From Paraglaciecola arctica BSs20135 (lineage in GTDB: Bacteria > Pseudomonadota > Gammaproteobacteria > Enterobacterales > Alteromonadaceae): DNA of 64,000 bases. The translations under genes were made by a program, and so were the position numbers. The DNA lies in assembly GCF_000314995.1 (NCBI RefSeq), contig NZ_BAEO01000055.1:62001-126000 (forward strand). The letters run 5' to 3'. Under the pieces are notes generated by a model. That model was given only the letters and a program-made list of their open reading frames with translations. It was not told the origin of the DNA and searched no databases. Of the stretch, positions 17,930 to 33,019 are shown one piece after another; the stretch's first letter is position 1, and the number at the start of each line of letters is the position of its first letter.

Positions 17930-18871
17930 GTGATAAAGTTTTTTGATATTTTCATTTTATATGTCTGCTTTTGTTCACAGCTGTATGCCAAATGCGAACT
18001 GCGGCAGTCTAATGGATTGTTAAATGAAACCCTCTTAATTGACGATCTCGCTATGTTGTCGTCGGCGCAAATGTTAGGTAGAAAAACAGGCACTGTTGGC
18101 AGTTATAAGGCAAAGAGTTTTATCCAATCCCGTTTCAAAAAAATAGGGTTAGCGCATTTTCCAGAGTATTCTGAGTTTCTTCAAAAATTCCCATATCCAA
18201 AAGATTTCTCAGATAACCAAGGCTTTAATATAGTTGGGTGGTTAAAAGGCACACATTACGAACAGAAATATATAGTTGTCACAGCCCATTATGATCACTT
18301 AGGAGCAAAAGGCAGCCATATATATTATGGCGCTGATGATAATGCGTCTGGTGTTGCCGCTTTACTTGCAGTTGCAGCTAAAGTGTCTGAGCTTGGTTTA
18401 GCTCACTCGGTTATATTTTTGGCAACGGATGCAGAGGAAAAAGGGCTTTACGGTGCTAAGGCTTTTATAAAAAATATACCAGTCAATAAAAACGCTATAT
18501 TGCTGAATATTAACCTAGATATGTTGGGGGAGGGTGGTCGCAGAAATAGACTATATGCAAGCTTTTCTAGAGGTGACGAACAATTAGCCGAATTCGTCAA
18601 AAACGTTGCTGATACTGCGGGATTATGTTTGATAAGTGGCCATCGGAAAAGCCAAAATTTCAGACAGTTCGAGAAAAAAATCAATTGGCGTAAAGCTAGT
18701 GATCATGCTGTATTTTCTAACATCGATATCCCTTATATATTTCTCGGCGGAGGCGTGCATAAGCGCTACCATACATCCAAAGATAACTTTGAAAATATTA
18801 ATCAAAAATTTTATGTCACTGCAGCTGAGACCGCCTGGCTTATATTGCAGGCGGCGGATTCTTATCAGTGA
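17930..18871 (+). CDS. Exported M28 family zinc aminopeptidase
   Basis: 313 residues from GTG 17930, with a signal peptide ending near QLYA (residue 20). The two-zinc site of M28 peptidases is complete: His120 and Asp122 (TAHYDHLG), Asp136 or Asp137 (GADDNASG), Glu169-Glu170 (TDAEEKGLYG), Asp197 (NLDMLGE) and a late His in KRYHTSKDNFE. It removes N-terminal residues from peptides in the periplasm or outside. It is tightly linked to the TPR lipoprotein genes, suggesting a joint role in peptide processing. Confidence 0.88.
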   Translation: MIKFFDIFILYVCFCSQLYAKCELRQSNGLLNETLLIDDLAMLSSAQMLGRKTGTVGSYKAKSFIQSRFKKIGLAHFPEYSEFLQKFPYPKDFSDNQGFNIVGWLKGTHYEQKYIVVTAHYDHLGAKGSHIYYGADDNASGVAALLAVAAKVSELGLAHSVIFLATDAEEKGLYGAKAFIKNIPVNKNAILLNINLDMLGEGGRRNRLYASFSRGDEQLAEFVKNVADTAGLCLISGHRKSQNFRQFEKKINWRKASDHAVFSNIDIPYIFLGGGVHKRYHTSKDNFENINQKFYVTAAETAWLILQAADSYQ

Positions 18872-18872
18872 A

Positions 18873-19715
18873 TTAGGCGACGCCTAACTCTTCAAGACGC
18901 TCCTTCAAGTAACTTTTGGCTGTGTATCTTTCAGACAACACTACCTCTGGATTGGGATGTAAAAACAGTGGTAAAGAAACACGTGCCTTAGTTTGATCGC
19001 TACCTTGTGGATTAACAACTCTGTGGGTAGTTGATGGGAAGTACCCGCCAGATGCCTCTTGTAACATATCGCCAATATTCACAATTAAGTTTCCGAAATC
19101 GCAAGGTACATCTATCCATGAATCTCCTGTGCCTTTTACTTGTAAGCCTGGTTCATTGGCCGATGGTAATAAGGTAAGTAGGTTAATATCTTCATGAGCC
19201 GCGGCGCGTATAGCGTCTGGCTCTTCAGACCCATCTAAAGGTGGATAATGCAGGATACGCAGCAGAGTTTGTTCACTATTGGTCACCATGCTTGATAGAG
19301 ATTGTGTATATTTAGCTGAAACCTCTGGTGGTGAGTATTTCTCAACCCAAGCGAGTAACTCTGAAGCCAATGTATTGGTGTCTCGATAATAATCTGCTAC
19401 TTCTTGTTTTAACGCTTCAGGGCAACGTCCCCAAGGATAAAAGTGAAAGTATTCTTTAATATCTTTCTTTTTAAAACCCTTAGCCGTTTCAGATATTTCA
19501 GTTGAAAAAAATCCATCGTGTGTGTCTTTATTGAATGTAAATTGATTTTTTTCTTCACTATTAAAAAAAGCTTCCCAGCGTTTATAAATGCTACTGACTC
19601 TGTCTTGACTAATCGGGTGATTTTTCAATACACCAAAGCCGGTTTTATGTAAAGACTCTACAAAAAGTTTGTCTGCATTGGGTGCTTTGTAATCTACTGC
19701 GACTAATTCCATCAT
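18873..19715 (-). CDS. 2-oxoglutarate/Fe(II) oxygenase, isopenicillin N synthase family
   Basis: 280 residues. A DIOX_N-like N-terminal part precedes the double-stranded beta-helix core with iron ligands His174 and Asp176 (AAHEDINLL) and His231 (STTHRVV), plus Arg245 (KARVSLPLF) for 2-oxoglutarate. It catalyses hydroxylation or oxidation of a small molecule. It is the last gene of a minus-strand unit after udk and nupC (27-bp gap), so a pyrimidine base or nucleoside is a reasonable substrate guess. The stop is 1 bp from that of the convergent M28 gene. Confidence 0.85.
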   Translation of the reverse strand: MMELVAVDYKAPNADKLFVESLHKTGFGVLKNHPISQDRVSSIYKRWEAFFNSEEKNQFTFNKDTHDGFFSTEISETAKGFKKKDIKEYFHFYPWGRCPEALKQEVADYYRDTNTLASELLAWVEKYSPPEVSAKYTQSLSSMVTNSEQTLLRILHYPPLDGSEEPDAIRAAAHEDINLLTLLPSANEPGLQVKGTGDSWIDVPCDFGNLIVNIGDMLQEASGGYFPSTTHRVVNPQGSDQTKARVSLPLFLHPNPEVVLSERYTAKSYLKERLEELGVA

Positions 19716-19742
19716 TATATCTCTACTTGTTCTTTATTCTGT

Positions 19743-20951
19743 TTAAAGGCTAAGGTAAAAACCGGCTAAGGCAGCGCTCATAAAATTAGCCAATGTAGCT
19801 GCTAATACCGTTTTCAATCCTAGCTGAGCAATTTCTTTTCGTCTATTTGGGGCTAATGCCCCTATACCACCCATTAATATGGCAATTGACGAGAAATTTG
19901 CAAATCCACAAAGGGCAAATATTACTATTGCTTGAGAATGGGGGGACAACTGGCTTTGATTTTGTAAAAAATCTAAATAAGCGACAAATTCATTAACGAC
20001 TATTTTTTGGCCGAGAAAACTACCAGCAATATTCGCTTCTTCCCAAGGTATCCCAAGTGCCCAAGCAATTGGTTGGAAAAGATACCCAAGAATGACCTGA
20101 AAACTCAGCGCTTCTGTACCAAATAATCCTCCTGCCCAACCAATTAAACCATTGAGTAAGGCAATCAACCCAATAAAGGCTAATAACATCGCGCCAACAT
20201 TTAGCGCCAGATGCAAACCATTGGCAGCACCTGTGGCCGCTGCATCAAAAATATTGGCGTATTCATTATCTTTGTTTTCTTGTTCGTTGAGCTCATTCTT
20301 AAATTCTTCAGTTTCTGGAATAATAATTTTGGCCATTAACAAGCCACCTGGGGCTGCCATAAAGCTGGCCGCCAGAAGGTATTCGATATTAACCCCCATC
20401 TGTGCATACCCTGCCATTACCGAGCCGGCAATTGAGGCTAAGCCTCCTACCATGACTGCAAATAACTCAGAGCGGGTTAAATTCGGGATAAAAGGTTTAA
20501 TGACTAGTGGTGCTTCGGTTTGACCAACAAAAATATTGGCTGCCGCAGACATTGACTCCGGGCGACTGGTTTTAAGGAAAAACTGTAAAAAACCACCTAT
20601 TGTCCTAATGATCAGATTCATAATTTTAAGATGATACAAAACCGAGATCAATGACGAGAAAAATACAATTACTGGCAACACGTTGAATGCAAAAATAAAT
20701 CCCATGGACTTATCACCCATTGGACCAAAAATAAAATTGATCCCATCTTGGCTGTAATTAATAATATTTTGAACATAAACGGTTAAAGTTAATAAAAATT
20801 CTTTTCCAGGCGGGAAATATAATATCAACGCACCAACCGAAGCTTGAATGGCAAAGGCACCTCCTACAGTGCGCCAATTAATTGCTTTTTTATGAGCTGA
20901 AAATACAAATGCAATGAATAGCATTAATGCTACACCAATCAGACTAATCAT
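19743..20951 (-). CDS. Concentrative nucleoside transporter (NupC/CNT family)
   Basis: 402-residue polytopic protein. CNT signatures include [12 protein letters not shown] near residue 165, the [14 protein letters not shown] stretch near 239 and [14 protein letters not shown] near 350, which form the nucleoside and cation sites. It imports nucleosides with Na+ or H+ across the inner membrane. Uridine kinase lies 53 bp upstream and the 2OG oxygenase 27 bp downstream, forming an uptake-and-conversion operon. Confidence 0.93.
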   Translation of the reverse strand: MISLIGVALMLFIAFVFSAHKKAINWRTVGGAFAIQASVGALILYFPPGKEFLLTLTVYVQNIINYSQDGINFIFGPMGDKSMGFIFAFNVLPVIVFFSSLISVLYHLKIMNLIIRTIGGFLQFFLKTSRPESMSAAANIFVGQTEAPLVIKPFIPNLTRSELFAVMVGGLASIAGSVMAGYAQMGVNIEYLLAASFMAAPGGLLMAKIIIPETEEFKNELNEQENKDNEYANIFDAAATGAANGLHLALNVGAMLLAFIGLIALLNGLIGWAGGLFGTEALSFQVILGYLFQPIAWALGIPWEEANIAGSFLGQKIVVNEFVAYLDFLQNQSQLSPHSQAIVIFALCGFANFSSIAILMGGIGALAPNRRKEIAQLGLKTVLAATLANFMSAALAGFYLSL

Positions 20952-21004
20952 ACTTTATCCTTCTTTTTCTTCTTATTATTATTTGAGCAGCATGCAACGG
21001 GAAG

Positions 21005-21628
21005 TTACAGCAAGCTTTGTTGAATATGAGATTTAATGACATCTAAAGCAATGCGGTTTTTGCCACCTTGAGTGACAATAACATCAGCGGTAAAGCGGCT
21101 AGGGGAGATAAACTGATGGTACATAGGTTTAACTGTTGATTCGTATTGGTTTGCCACAGACTCTAATGTACGGCCTCTCTCGGCTATGTCTCTTTTCATG
21201 CGGCGTAATAAACAGATATCTAGCGGAGTATCGACAAAAATTTTAATATCAAATAAAGGCTGTAAGGCCTCATTTGCTAATAACATAATTCCTTCGATGA
21301 TAATCACGGGTGCCGAAATCAGGTGTTCCGTCTGTTCAAGACGTGTATGAGTCTTGTAACAATAATGAGGATACTCGATGGCTTTCCAATTTTTTAATGC
21401 TTCTAAATGCTCTACTAATAACTCATGCTCAAATGCTTTTGGATGATCGTAATTGTTTTTTTCACGTTCAGACATGGGTAAATGATCTTGAGATCGATAA
21501 TAGTGATCTTCTCTGAGAATTTGAACGGGTTTGCCGTCATCAGAGAACTCTTTTAATAAATTCTCAGTAAACAAAGACTTACCAGAACCTGATGCGCCAG
21601 AAATGGCAATAACTAAAGGGGTAGACAT
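21005..21628 (-). CDS. udk: Uridine kinase
   Basis: 207 residues. Walker A GASGSGKS is at residues 11-18. The substrate segment EDHYYRSQDHLP and the motif IIIEGIMLLANEAL are present, followed by the lid region RRMKRDIAERGRT. It phosphorylates uridine and cytidine to UMP and CMP. It is the first gene of the udk-nupC-oxygenase unit, so imported pyrimidine nucleosides are trapped as nucleotides. Confidence 0.95.
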   Translation of the reverse strand: MSTPLVIAISGASGSGKSLFTENLLKEFSDDGKPVQILREDHYYRSQDHLPMSEREKNNYDHPKAFEHELLVEHLEALKNWKAIEYPHYCYKTHTRLEQTEHLISAPVIIIEGIMLLANEALQPLFDIKIFVDTPLDICLLRRMKRDIAERGRTLESVANQYESTVKPMYHQFISPSRFTADVIVTQGGKNRIALDVIKSHIQQSLL

Positions 21629-21824
21629 ACCAAACTGCTTAATAAAGAATTTAATTGATACGAAAGATACCAGCGAACTTGATAAAAGTCAGTTCACAAT
21701 GTACATTTTTCTACTTGACCCCTTGGTCAGGTTTGTGAGAATTTTGTTAAAACATGTTGCTAACTTGTTTCATTTGGTATGAGAAATGCGACAGTTTGAT
21801 GAAATTACACCAACACTATTATGG

Positions 21825-21842
21825 CTGTAATAAAAGTGTCAT
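21825..21842 (+). promoter_or_regulatory. Candidate PhoB box and promoter for the TonB receptor gene
   Basis: CTGTAATAAAAGTGTCAT matches 16 of 18 positions of the E. coli Pho box, with the two 7-mers spaced exactly 11 bp. A -10-like TAAACT follows at 21854-21859, 11 bp downstream, the geometry of a PhoB-activated promoter in which the box replaces the -35. The rest of the udk/receptor gap (21629-21986) shows a partial dyad TTGACC-CCTT-GGTCAG at about 21716 and nothing else clear. Confidence 0.6.
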
Positions 21843-21986
21843 AATTAATCTGTTAAACTGAGGCAAGTGGGATAAGAAGTCGATTTGAATCGATCAACCA
21901 AACCTTATACATTGCTTTACGGCATTTTGTACAGACAACGGTTCGGAACAATTAGTTCAGAACACATAAAAATTAGGAAACACACC

Positions 21987-24900
21987 ATGTTTAAAAAAAC
22001 AAAATTCAATCGCATAGCGATTGCAGTTGCTATGGCAGTTGGTATGTCAACTGCGGCTATGGCGCAAGAAACATCCTCATCAATTGAGGGTAATATTACC
22101 TCCCCTATAGGCGCTCCTGCTGCAGGCACTAAAATTACTGTGATTCATGTGCCATCTGGTACATCCAAATCTGCCGTAGTAAGTGACAATGGTAGGTTTA
22201 CATTGTCAGGATTACGTGTTGGTGGTCCATATAAAGTTATAGTAGATTCTACTGAATTTCAGGATACTACAGTTGATGATGTATTCTTAAGTCTTGGTGA
22301 AACTTACCAAGTTGGTCTTCAACTAGATGAAGCATCAAACATAGAAGTTATCAGCGTTACTGCCAGTCAGTTATCATCTGGCGTGTTAGGTATGACAAGT
22401 CCTTCTGTTACCTTTGATCTAGAAGATTTACAAAAAGCACCTTCAATCAACCGTAATATAACTGACGTTATCCGTATGGATCCTCGAGTATATGTTGATG
22501 AAACTCGTGGTGATTCAAACCCTGTTCAGTGTGTTGGTAAGAGTAACCGCTTCAACAGTCTGACTGTTGACGGTGTGAAAATGAACGATTCATTTGGTTT
22601 AGGTTCTAGTGGTTACCCTACTGTTAGAATGCCTTTTTCTTATGACGCAATTGATCAAGTATCAGTAGAAATAGCACCATTTGACGTGGTTTATACAGGT
22701 TTCACTGGCTGTAATATTAACGCAGTAACTAAATCAGGTACTAACACTGTTAAAGGTGGCGTATTCTTTGATTACGGAAGTGATTCTTTACAAGGTGATA
22801 GCCTTGAAGGTGACAAAGTTAATGCGCCTAGCAACAGTGACAAACGTTATGGATTCAATGTTGGCTTGCCTCTTATCGAAGATACATTATTCGCCTTTGT
22901 ATCTTATGAAAAATATGAAGGTAATAGTGTTTTTACTCGTGGAGCGATTGGTTCTGGCGCATTAAATGAAGTTAATCTTCGTCAAGAAGATTTAGACGAA
23001 ATTATTCGTATTTCTAATGAGTTGTACCAATATGACCCAGGTCCAGTTCCAACAAGTTTGCCTGAAGAAGATGAAAAAATATTAGTGAAGCTTGATTGGA
23101 ACATCAATGATGATCACCGTTTAAGTTATACCTATAACTATAATGATGGTTATTTTATGAATACCTCTGATGGTGATATGGATGAGTTTGAACTGCTTAG
23201 CCACATTTACGAAGTAGGTACGGAACTTAATTCTCATCAGTTCTCTTTGTATTCTGATTGGTCAGACAAATTTTCAACTGAACTAAGATTGTCTTATTTA
23301 GACGTAGATAATCGCCAAATTTCAAATGCAAATACCAATGGTGAAATTGGTGGTGTTGATTTTGGTGAGATTCAGATTAATGTTACAGAACCCGTTTCTG
23401 GCGAAGAAGTAACAGTATATTTGGGTGGTGATGATAGTCGTCAAGCCAATGATCTAAATTATGATGTTGCTGGACTTATTTTCCGCGGTAAATACTTAAC
23501 AGATAATGATCATACTCTTACTTTTGGTTACGAGCGTGAAGAACTAGAAGTGTTTAATGTATTCTTACAACACACTGAAACAGAAATGCGTTTTTATGGT
23601 GGTATCAGTGCATTTGAAGCTGGATTACCAGGTGCTATTTATTATAACAATGCTCCGTCGGGCGATCCAAATGATGCGGCTGCAGAATGGGATTATGCGG
23701 TTAATTCTTTGTATGTTCAGGATGAATTCTATCAGACCGACAAACTTAAACTGATAGTAGGTTTACGTTACGATTGGTATACAACTGATTCAGCACCAGT
23801 CGAAAATACTGATTTTACCGCTTCTTATGGTTTTGCTAACAATGCCAACCTTGACGGTGCCGGTTTACTGCAACCTCGTATTGGATTTAACTATACTTTA
23901 GACGATAACACTGACTTACGTGGTGGTATTGGTATTTTTAGTGGTGGTAACCCTAATGTTTGGTTCTCAAACAATTTCTCTAACAATAACGTACTTCAGT
24001 TTGGCGCTCGTGGTAGAGACTACGGTTATACTAATGGCTCACGCTCATTGTTTGATGACGATGTAGTTTATAGTGGCGTTGAAGATGGTGCACCTGCAGG
24101 ACCTGGTTATGGTATTCCTTCTGAGCTATATGACGCAGTTGCAGCAGGTAGTGGTGCTAACAACGATATTAATTACTTCGATCCTGACTTCACAATTCCT
24201 ACTGAAACTAAAATTTCATTTGGTGCAACACACGTAACAGATGAAGATTATGTATTACAAGCTGATTTATTAGTATCAATTACTAAAGACCAAGCAATTG
24301 TATTACGTGGTGATCTGGAACAAGTTGGTACGAATGACCAAGGTTACCCAGAATACGACAGTGTTCGTGTGTCGTCATTAGTATTAACTAATAGCCACGA
24401 AGACAGTACATCTTATACAGTTTCATTTGGTTTGATGAAGTCATGGGATAATGGTATCAACTTAACAACTGGTTATGCTTATAACCATGCTGAAGATATC
24501 CAGCCTATGACTAGCTCAGTGGCGTTCTCAAACTATCAATACCGCGCGTTTACCGACCCACAAGAGCAAGTTTCTAGCTTATCTGATTATAATATTGAGC
24601 ATAGATTTACGGCTTCTCTAACTTATGATACAGAGTTCTTAGATGGATACGATACTACCTTCTCCGCTTTTGGATTGGTGCAATCTGGAAAACCATATAG
24701 CCTTACATACTCTAGAAGCGACAGTCAGGATATTTACAATGACCCTTACCTAGACAGTAATAACGTGTTGCCTATGGGTAACGAACGTAATGGTGAAGAT
24801 GGTTCTTGGTGGAACAAAATTGATGTACGTGTGAGTCAGCAATTACCTGGTTTTACCAAAGATCATAACGCAAACGTGTTTTTCGTAATCGATAACTTTA

Positions 24901-25040
24901 CCAACCTTCTAAATGACGATTGGGGTATTTCTGAGAGCGTATCATTTAACACTGTTGTTGTAGGTGACACTACTCCAGAAAGTCGCAATGGTGATGCGTC
25001 TTTATGGCAAATGCGTGTTGGTTTTAACTACAACTTCTAA
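21987..25040 (+). CDS. TonB-dependent receptor, Oar-like, with carboxypeptidase-regulatory domain
   Basis: 1017 residues from ATG 21987, with TTAGGAAA ahead; the in-frame TTG at 21885 is rejected. A signal peptide ends at AMAQ. Next comes a CarboxypepD_reg-like beta sandwich (SSIEGNITSPIGAPAAGTKI onward), a plug domain with SVTFDLEDLQKAPSINRN, and a large beta barrel ending in a terminal aromatic (MRVGFNYNF). It takes up an unknown substrate through the outer membrane. The upstream PhoB box and the downstream exported EEP enzyme point to a phosphorus compound. Confidence 0.9.
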   Translation: MFKKTKFNRIAIAVAMAVGMSTAAMAQETSSSIEGNITSPIGAPAAGTKITVIHVPSGTSKSAVVSDNGRFTLSGLRVGGPYKVIVDSTEFQDTTVDDVFLSLGETYQVGLQLDEASNIEVISVTASQLSSGVLGMTSPSVTFDLEDLQKAPSINRNITDVIRMDPRVYVDETRGDSNPVQCVGKSNRFNSLTVDGVKMNDSFGLGSSGYPTVRMPFSYDAIDQVSVEIAPFDVVYTGFTGCNINAVTKSGTNTVKGGVFFDYGSDSLQGDSLEGDKVNAPSNSDKRYGFNVGLPLIEDTLFAFVSYEKYEGNSVFTRGAIGSGALNEVNLRQEDLDEIIRISNELYQYDPGPVPTSLPEEDEKILVKLDWNINDDHRLSYTYNYNDGYFMNTSDGDMDEFELLSHIYEVGTELNSHQFSLYSDWSDKFSTELRLSYLDVDNRQISNANTNGEIGGVDFGEIQINVTEPVSGEEVTVYLGGDDSRQANDLNYDVAGLIFRGKYLTDNDHTLTFGYEREELEVFNVFLQHTETEMRFYGGISAFEAGLPGAIYYNNAPSGDPNDAAAEWDYAVNSLYVQDEFYQTDKLKLIVGLRYDWYTTDSAPVENTDFTASYGFANNANLDGAGLLQPRIGFNYTLDDNTDLRGGIGIFSGGNPNVWFSNNFSNNNVLQFGARGRDYGYTNGSRSLFDDDVVYSGVEDGAPAGPGYGIPSELYDAVAAGSGANNDINYFDPDFTIPTETKISFGATHVTDEDYVLQADLLVSITKDQAIVLRGDLEQVGTNDQGYPEYDSVRVSSLVLTNSHEDSTSYTVSFGLMKSWDNGINLTTGYAYNHAEDIQPMTSSVAFSNYQYRAFTDPQEQVSSLSDYNIEHRFTASLTYDTEFLDGYDTTFSAFGLVQSGKPYSLTYSRSDSQDIYNDPYLDSNNVLPMGNERNGEDGSWWNKIDVRVSQQLPGFTKDHNANVFFVIDNFTNLLNDDWGISESVSFNTVVVGDTTPESRNGDASLWQMRVGFNYNF

Positions 25041-25066
25041 TGATTGCCTAAATTAATTAGTACTTC

Positions 25067-25096
25067 AAAAAGCCGATCTTGATGATCGGCTTTTTT
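25067..25096 (+). terminator. Intrinsic terminator after the TonB receptor gene
   Basis: AAAAAGCCGATC, loop TTGAT, GATCGGC and six T residues. It lies 26 bp after the receptor stop and 25 bp before the EEP gene, so read-through rather than a separate promoter may limit the level of the second gene. Confidence 0.85.
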
Positions 25097-25121
25097 ATTT
25101 GTAATCCAACATGGTTTAACA

Positions 25122-26291
25122 ATGAATAAAATAGCTCTTATTTTCTTAATGGTGTTCAGTATGTTATCTAATGGTCAAAGTGTTCGAGTTGCGACTTTTA
25201 ATGTGAGTATGGATGGCACAAATTATGTTGAGCAGGGGCATATAATAACTGGAAATGAGTTGCAGCATAATCTGCAAGAAGGCGAACATAAACAAATTAA
25301 AAATATTGCAGAAATAATTCAACGTCTACGACCTAATATCATTGTGTTAAATGAATTTGATTATTCACAACAGTCAGCAACAGATGTTCAAAACTTTATA
25401 AATAACTATCTCAAAGTTTCTCAGAACAGTAATAAACCTATTGATTATCCCTATTTTTATAGCGCCCCAGTAAATACAGGAGTCGATTCTGGTGTGGATC
25501 TAGATAATGATGGTATAGCTTCTGGCACTAAAGATGACGCTTTTGGGTTTGGTTTTTTTCCAGGCCATTATGGGATGTTAGTGCTGAGTCAATATCCTAT
25601 TGAGTTTGAGCAAATCCGAACATTCCAACATTTTCTTTGGAAAGATATGCCAGACAATTTATTGTCAACTATCATCGATGCAAGCGGGGAGCCATATTAC
25701 AGCCAAGAAGCCCAGCAGATACTGCGACTGTCTTCTAAATCCCATTGGGATATTCCGATTAAAGTGGGCGAACATACTATCCATTTGTTAGCTAGTCATC
25801 CCACGCCACCAGTATTTGATGGATCAGAAAATCGTAATGGCAAACGTAATCACGATGAAATTCGTTTTTGGACTGACTACCTATCAGGTAACGAACGATC
25901 AGCTTATATTTACGATGACAAGAGAAAATTAGGTGGTTTCAAAGGCGAACACTTTGTTATCGCGGGTGATTTAAATGCTTCTCCCGATGAAGGTGATGGA
26001 ATAAAAAGTGCTATTAGAGGGTTGCTTGGCCATCCTTCAGTGAACGATTCATTTGTACCAAAAAGTGAGGCTGGTCAATTACATACACCGGACAGTCAAT
26101 ATGCTGCACAACATACTGCTGACTGGGCAATGCGTGCAGACTATGTACTACCTTCTACTTCACTCGACGTAAAAGCAAGTGGTGTATTTTGGCCCAAACT
26201 AGATGATCCTTTATTTCGTTTAATCAAAGACCGTAAAAGCTCCTCAGATCATCGATTGGTGTGGGTGGATGTTGCTTTAAAATATTTCTAA
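25122..26291 (+). CDS. Exported endonuclease/exonuclease/phosphatase (EEP) family hydrolase
   Basis: 389 residues with a signal peptide ending near SNGQS (residue 20). EEP motifs follow in order: VATFNVSMDG (Asn), IIVLNEFD (Glu, metal), LLASHPTPP, VIAGDLNASPDEGDG (Asp, Asn) and SSDHRLVWVDV (Asp-His). The family hydrolyses phosphodiesters or phosphomonoesters; DNA, RNA or a small organic phosphate are all possible here. It sits behind the PhoB-box receptor gene, consistent with phosphorus scavenging. Confidence 0.85.
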   Translation: MNKIALIFLMVFSMLSNGQSVRVATFNVSMDGTNYVEQGHIITGNELQHNLQEGEHKQIKNIAEIIQRLRPNIIVLNEFDYSQQSATDVQNFINNYLKVSQNSNKPIDYPYFYSAPVNTGVDSGVDLDNDGIASGTKDDAFGFGFFPGHYGMLVLSQYPIEFEQIRTFQHFLWKDMPDNLLSTIIDASGEPYYSQEAQQILRLSSKSHWDIPIKVGEHTIHLLASHPTPPVFDGSENRNGKRNHDEIRFWTDYLSGNERSAYIYDDKRKLGGFKGEHFVIAGDLNASPDEGDGIKSAIRGLLGHPSVNDSFVPKSEAGQLHTPDSQYAAQHTADWAMRADYVLPSTSLDVKASGVFWPKLDDPLFRLIKDRKSSSDHRLVWVDVALKYF

Positions 26292-26482
26292 CCACAGAGG
26301 GCACAGAGGGCACAGAGGAAAAACAAAATGAGTTTATTTTCTTAGTGCAGCGAAGCGCTTTGTGTTCTCGGTGGTAAATTTATTGCTGTTACGACATAAA
26401 AGATTAAGATCACAGTCGTTCAGAAGGCAAAATAATAGGTATATTTTCTCTGTGTAGCGAAGCGCTCTGTGCCCTCTGTGGT
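26291..26482. repeat. Cluster of short palindromic repeats
   Basis: Two 39-bp direct copies lie at 26337-26375 and 26444-26482. Each has the inner palindrome AGCGAAGCGCT followed by a CTGTG-CCCTCTGTGG type end. An inverted partial copy at 26291-26318 is extended by repeats of GGCACAGAG. The ends of the first block pair as ACCACAGAGG with a degenerate CTCGGTGGT. No gene is present in 26292-26577; the block fills the gap between the convergent EEP and gltD genes. Confidence 0.8.
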
Positions 26483-26511
26483 TCAAATCTTTTGGCTTTT
26501 TGTCTAAGATC

Positions 26512-26536
26512 AAAAAAGGGGCTCACGCCCCTTTTT
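26512..26536 (-). terminator. Intrinsic terminator after gltD
   Basis: GGGGC-TCAC-GCCCC flanked by A- and T-runs. It is 40 bp beyond the gltD stop and can also act on plus-strand transcription from the EEP gene. Confidence 0.85.
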
Positions 26537-26577
26537 CAGTTTAACTTATGTCTTTAGCTGCTTACATAGCTAGTAGC

Positions 26578-32471
<5,894 letters not shown>

Positions 32472-33019
32472 TTATGCAAACTCCTTCAACCTTCGACTGG
32501 GCAGGGTGTTGTATGTTGTTAGTGCTAATCATACATCTAAGATACGTGTATGAACCTGAGGTGGCGTCATGCCCTGATGCTTATTTTCCGGTCGTAATTA
32601 TTATTGGAGATACCAGTCGAGTATCGAATATTTATACTAAGCAGGTCGTACAAAATACCGAGGATTATTTTATAAATCAATTCTCTTATATAGTGTATTT
32701 TGTATTTTTCATAACATGCATGCTAATTAACGTTAAAAATTCTTTTATTTCAATGGTATAGCGGATTGTTGTGGCTTGGTTATAAGCTATAAAAAAAAGC
32801 TAAAAAACCATGCCATTTGTTATTAAAAGGTTAAAAAAAGGCTTTCATTTCTTTTGATGGCATAACTGTCATTGAATTAATATCTAATAAAAGTGCATAA
32901 ATAGTCTTTTTGGAGTTGAGTTATACACTTTAATACTTTGTTAAGTTTTGATCCTCGGAATATTCTTGCTAGCATGTCGCGAATTGGCTAAAACCACAGA
33001 TGTTTGAGACCTCCGTATT
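32472..33019. other. gltB/arcB divergent intergenic region
   Basis: 548 bp, AT-rich, between two divergent start codons. It should contain both promoters. A 95-codon plus-strand reading frame at 32474-32761 has no Shine-Dalgarno, starts on the gltB start and has implausible composition, so it is not called. I see no convincing operator or hairpin. Confidence 0.5.

Noticed and set aside
21836-21856. Second PhoB-like pair GTGTCAT and CTGTTAA after the called box
   Set aside because: The repeats are 14 bp apart, not 11, so they cannot form a Pho box; the upstream pair has the right spacing.
32474-32761. 95-codon open frame in the gltB/arcB gap
   Set aside because: No ribosome binding site, starts on the gltB start region, and its composition is not protein-like. 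It lies in a promoter region.
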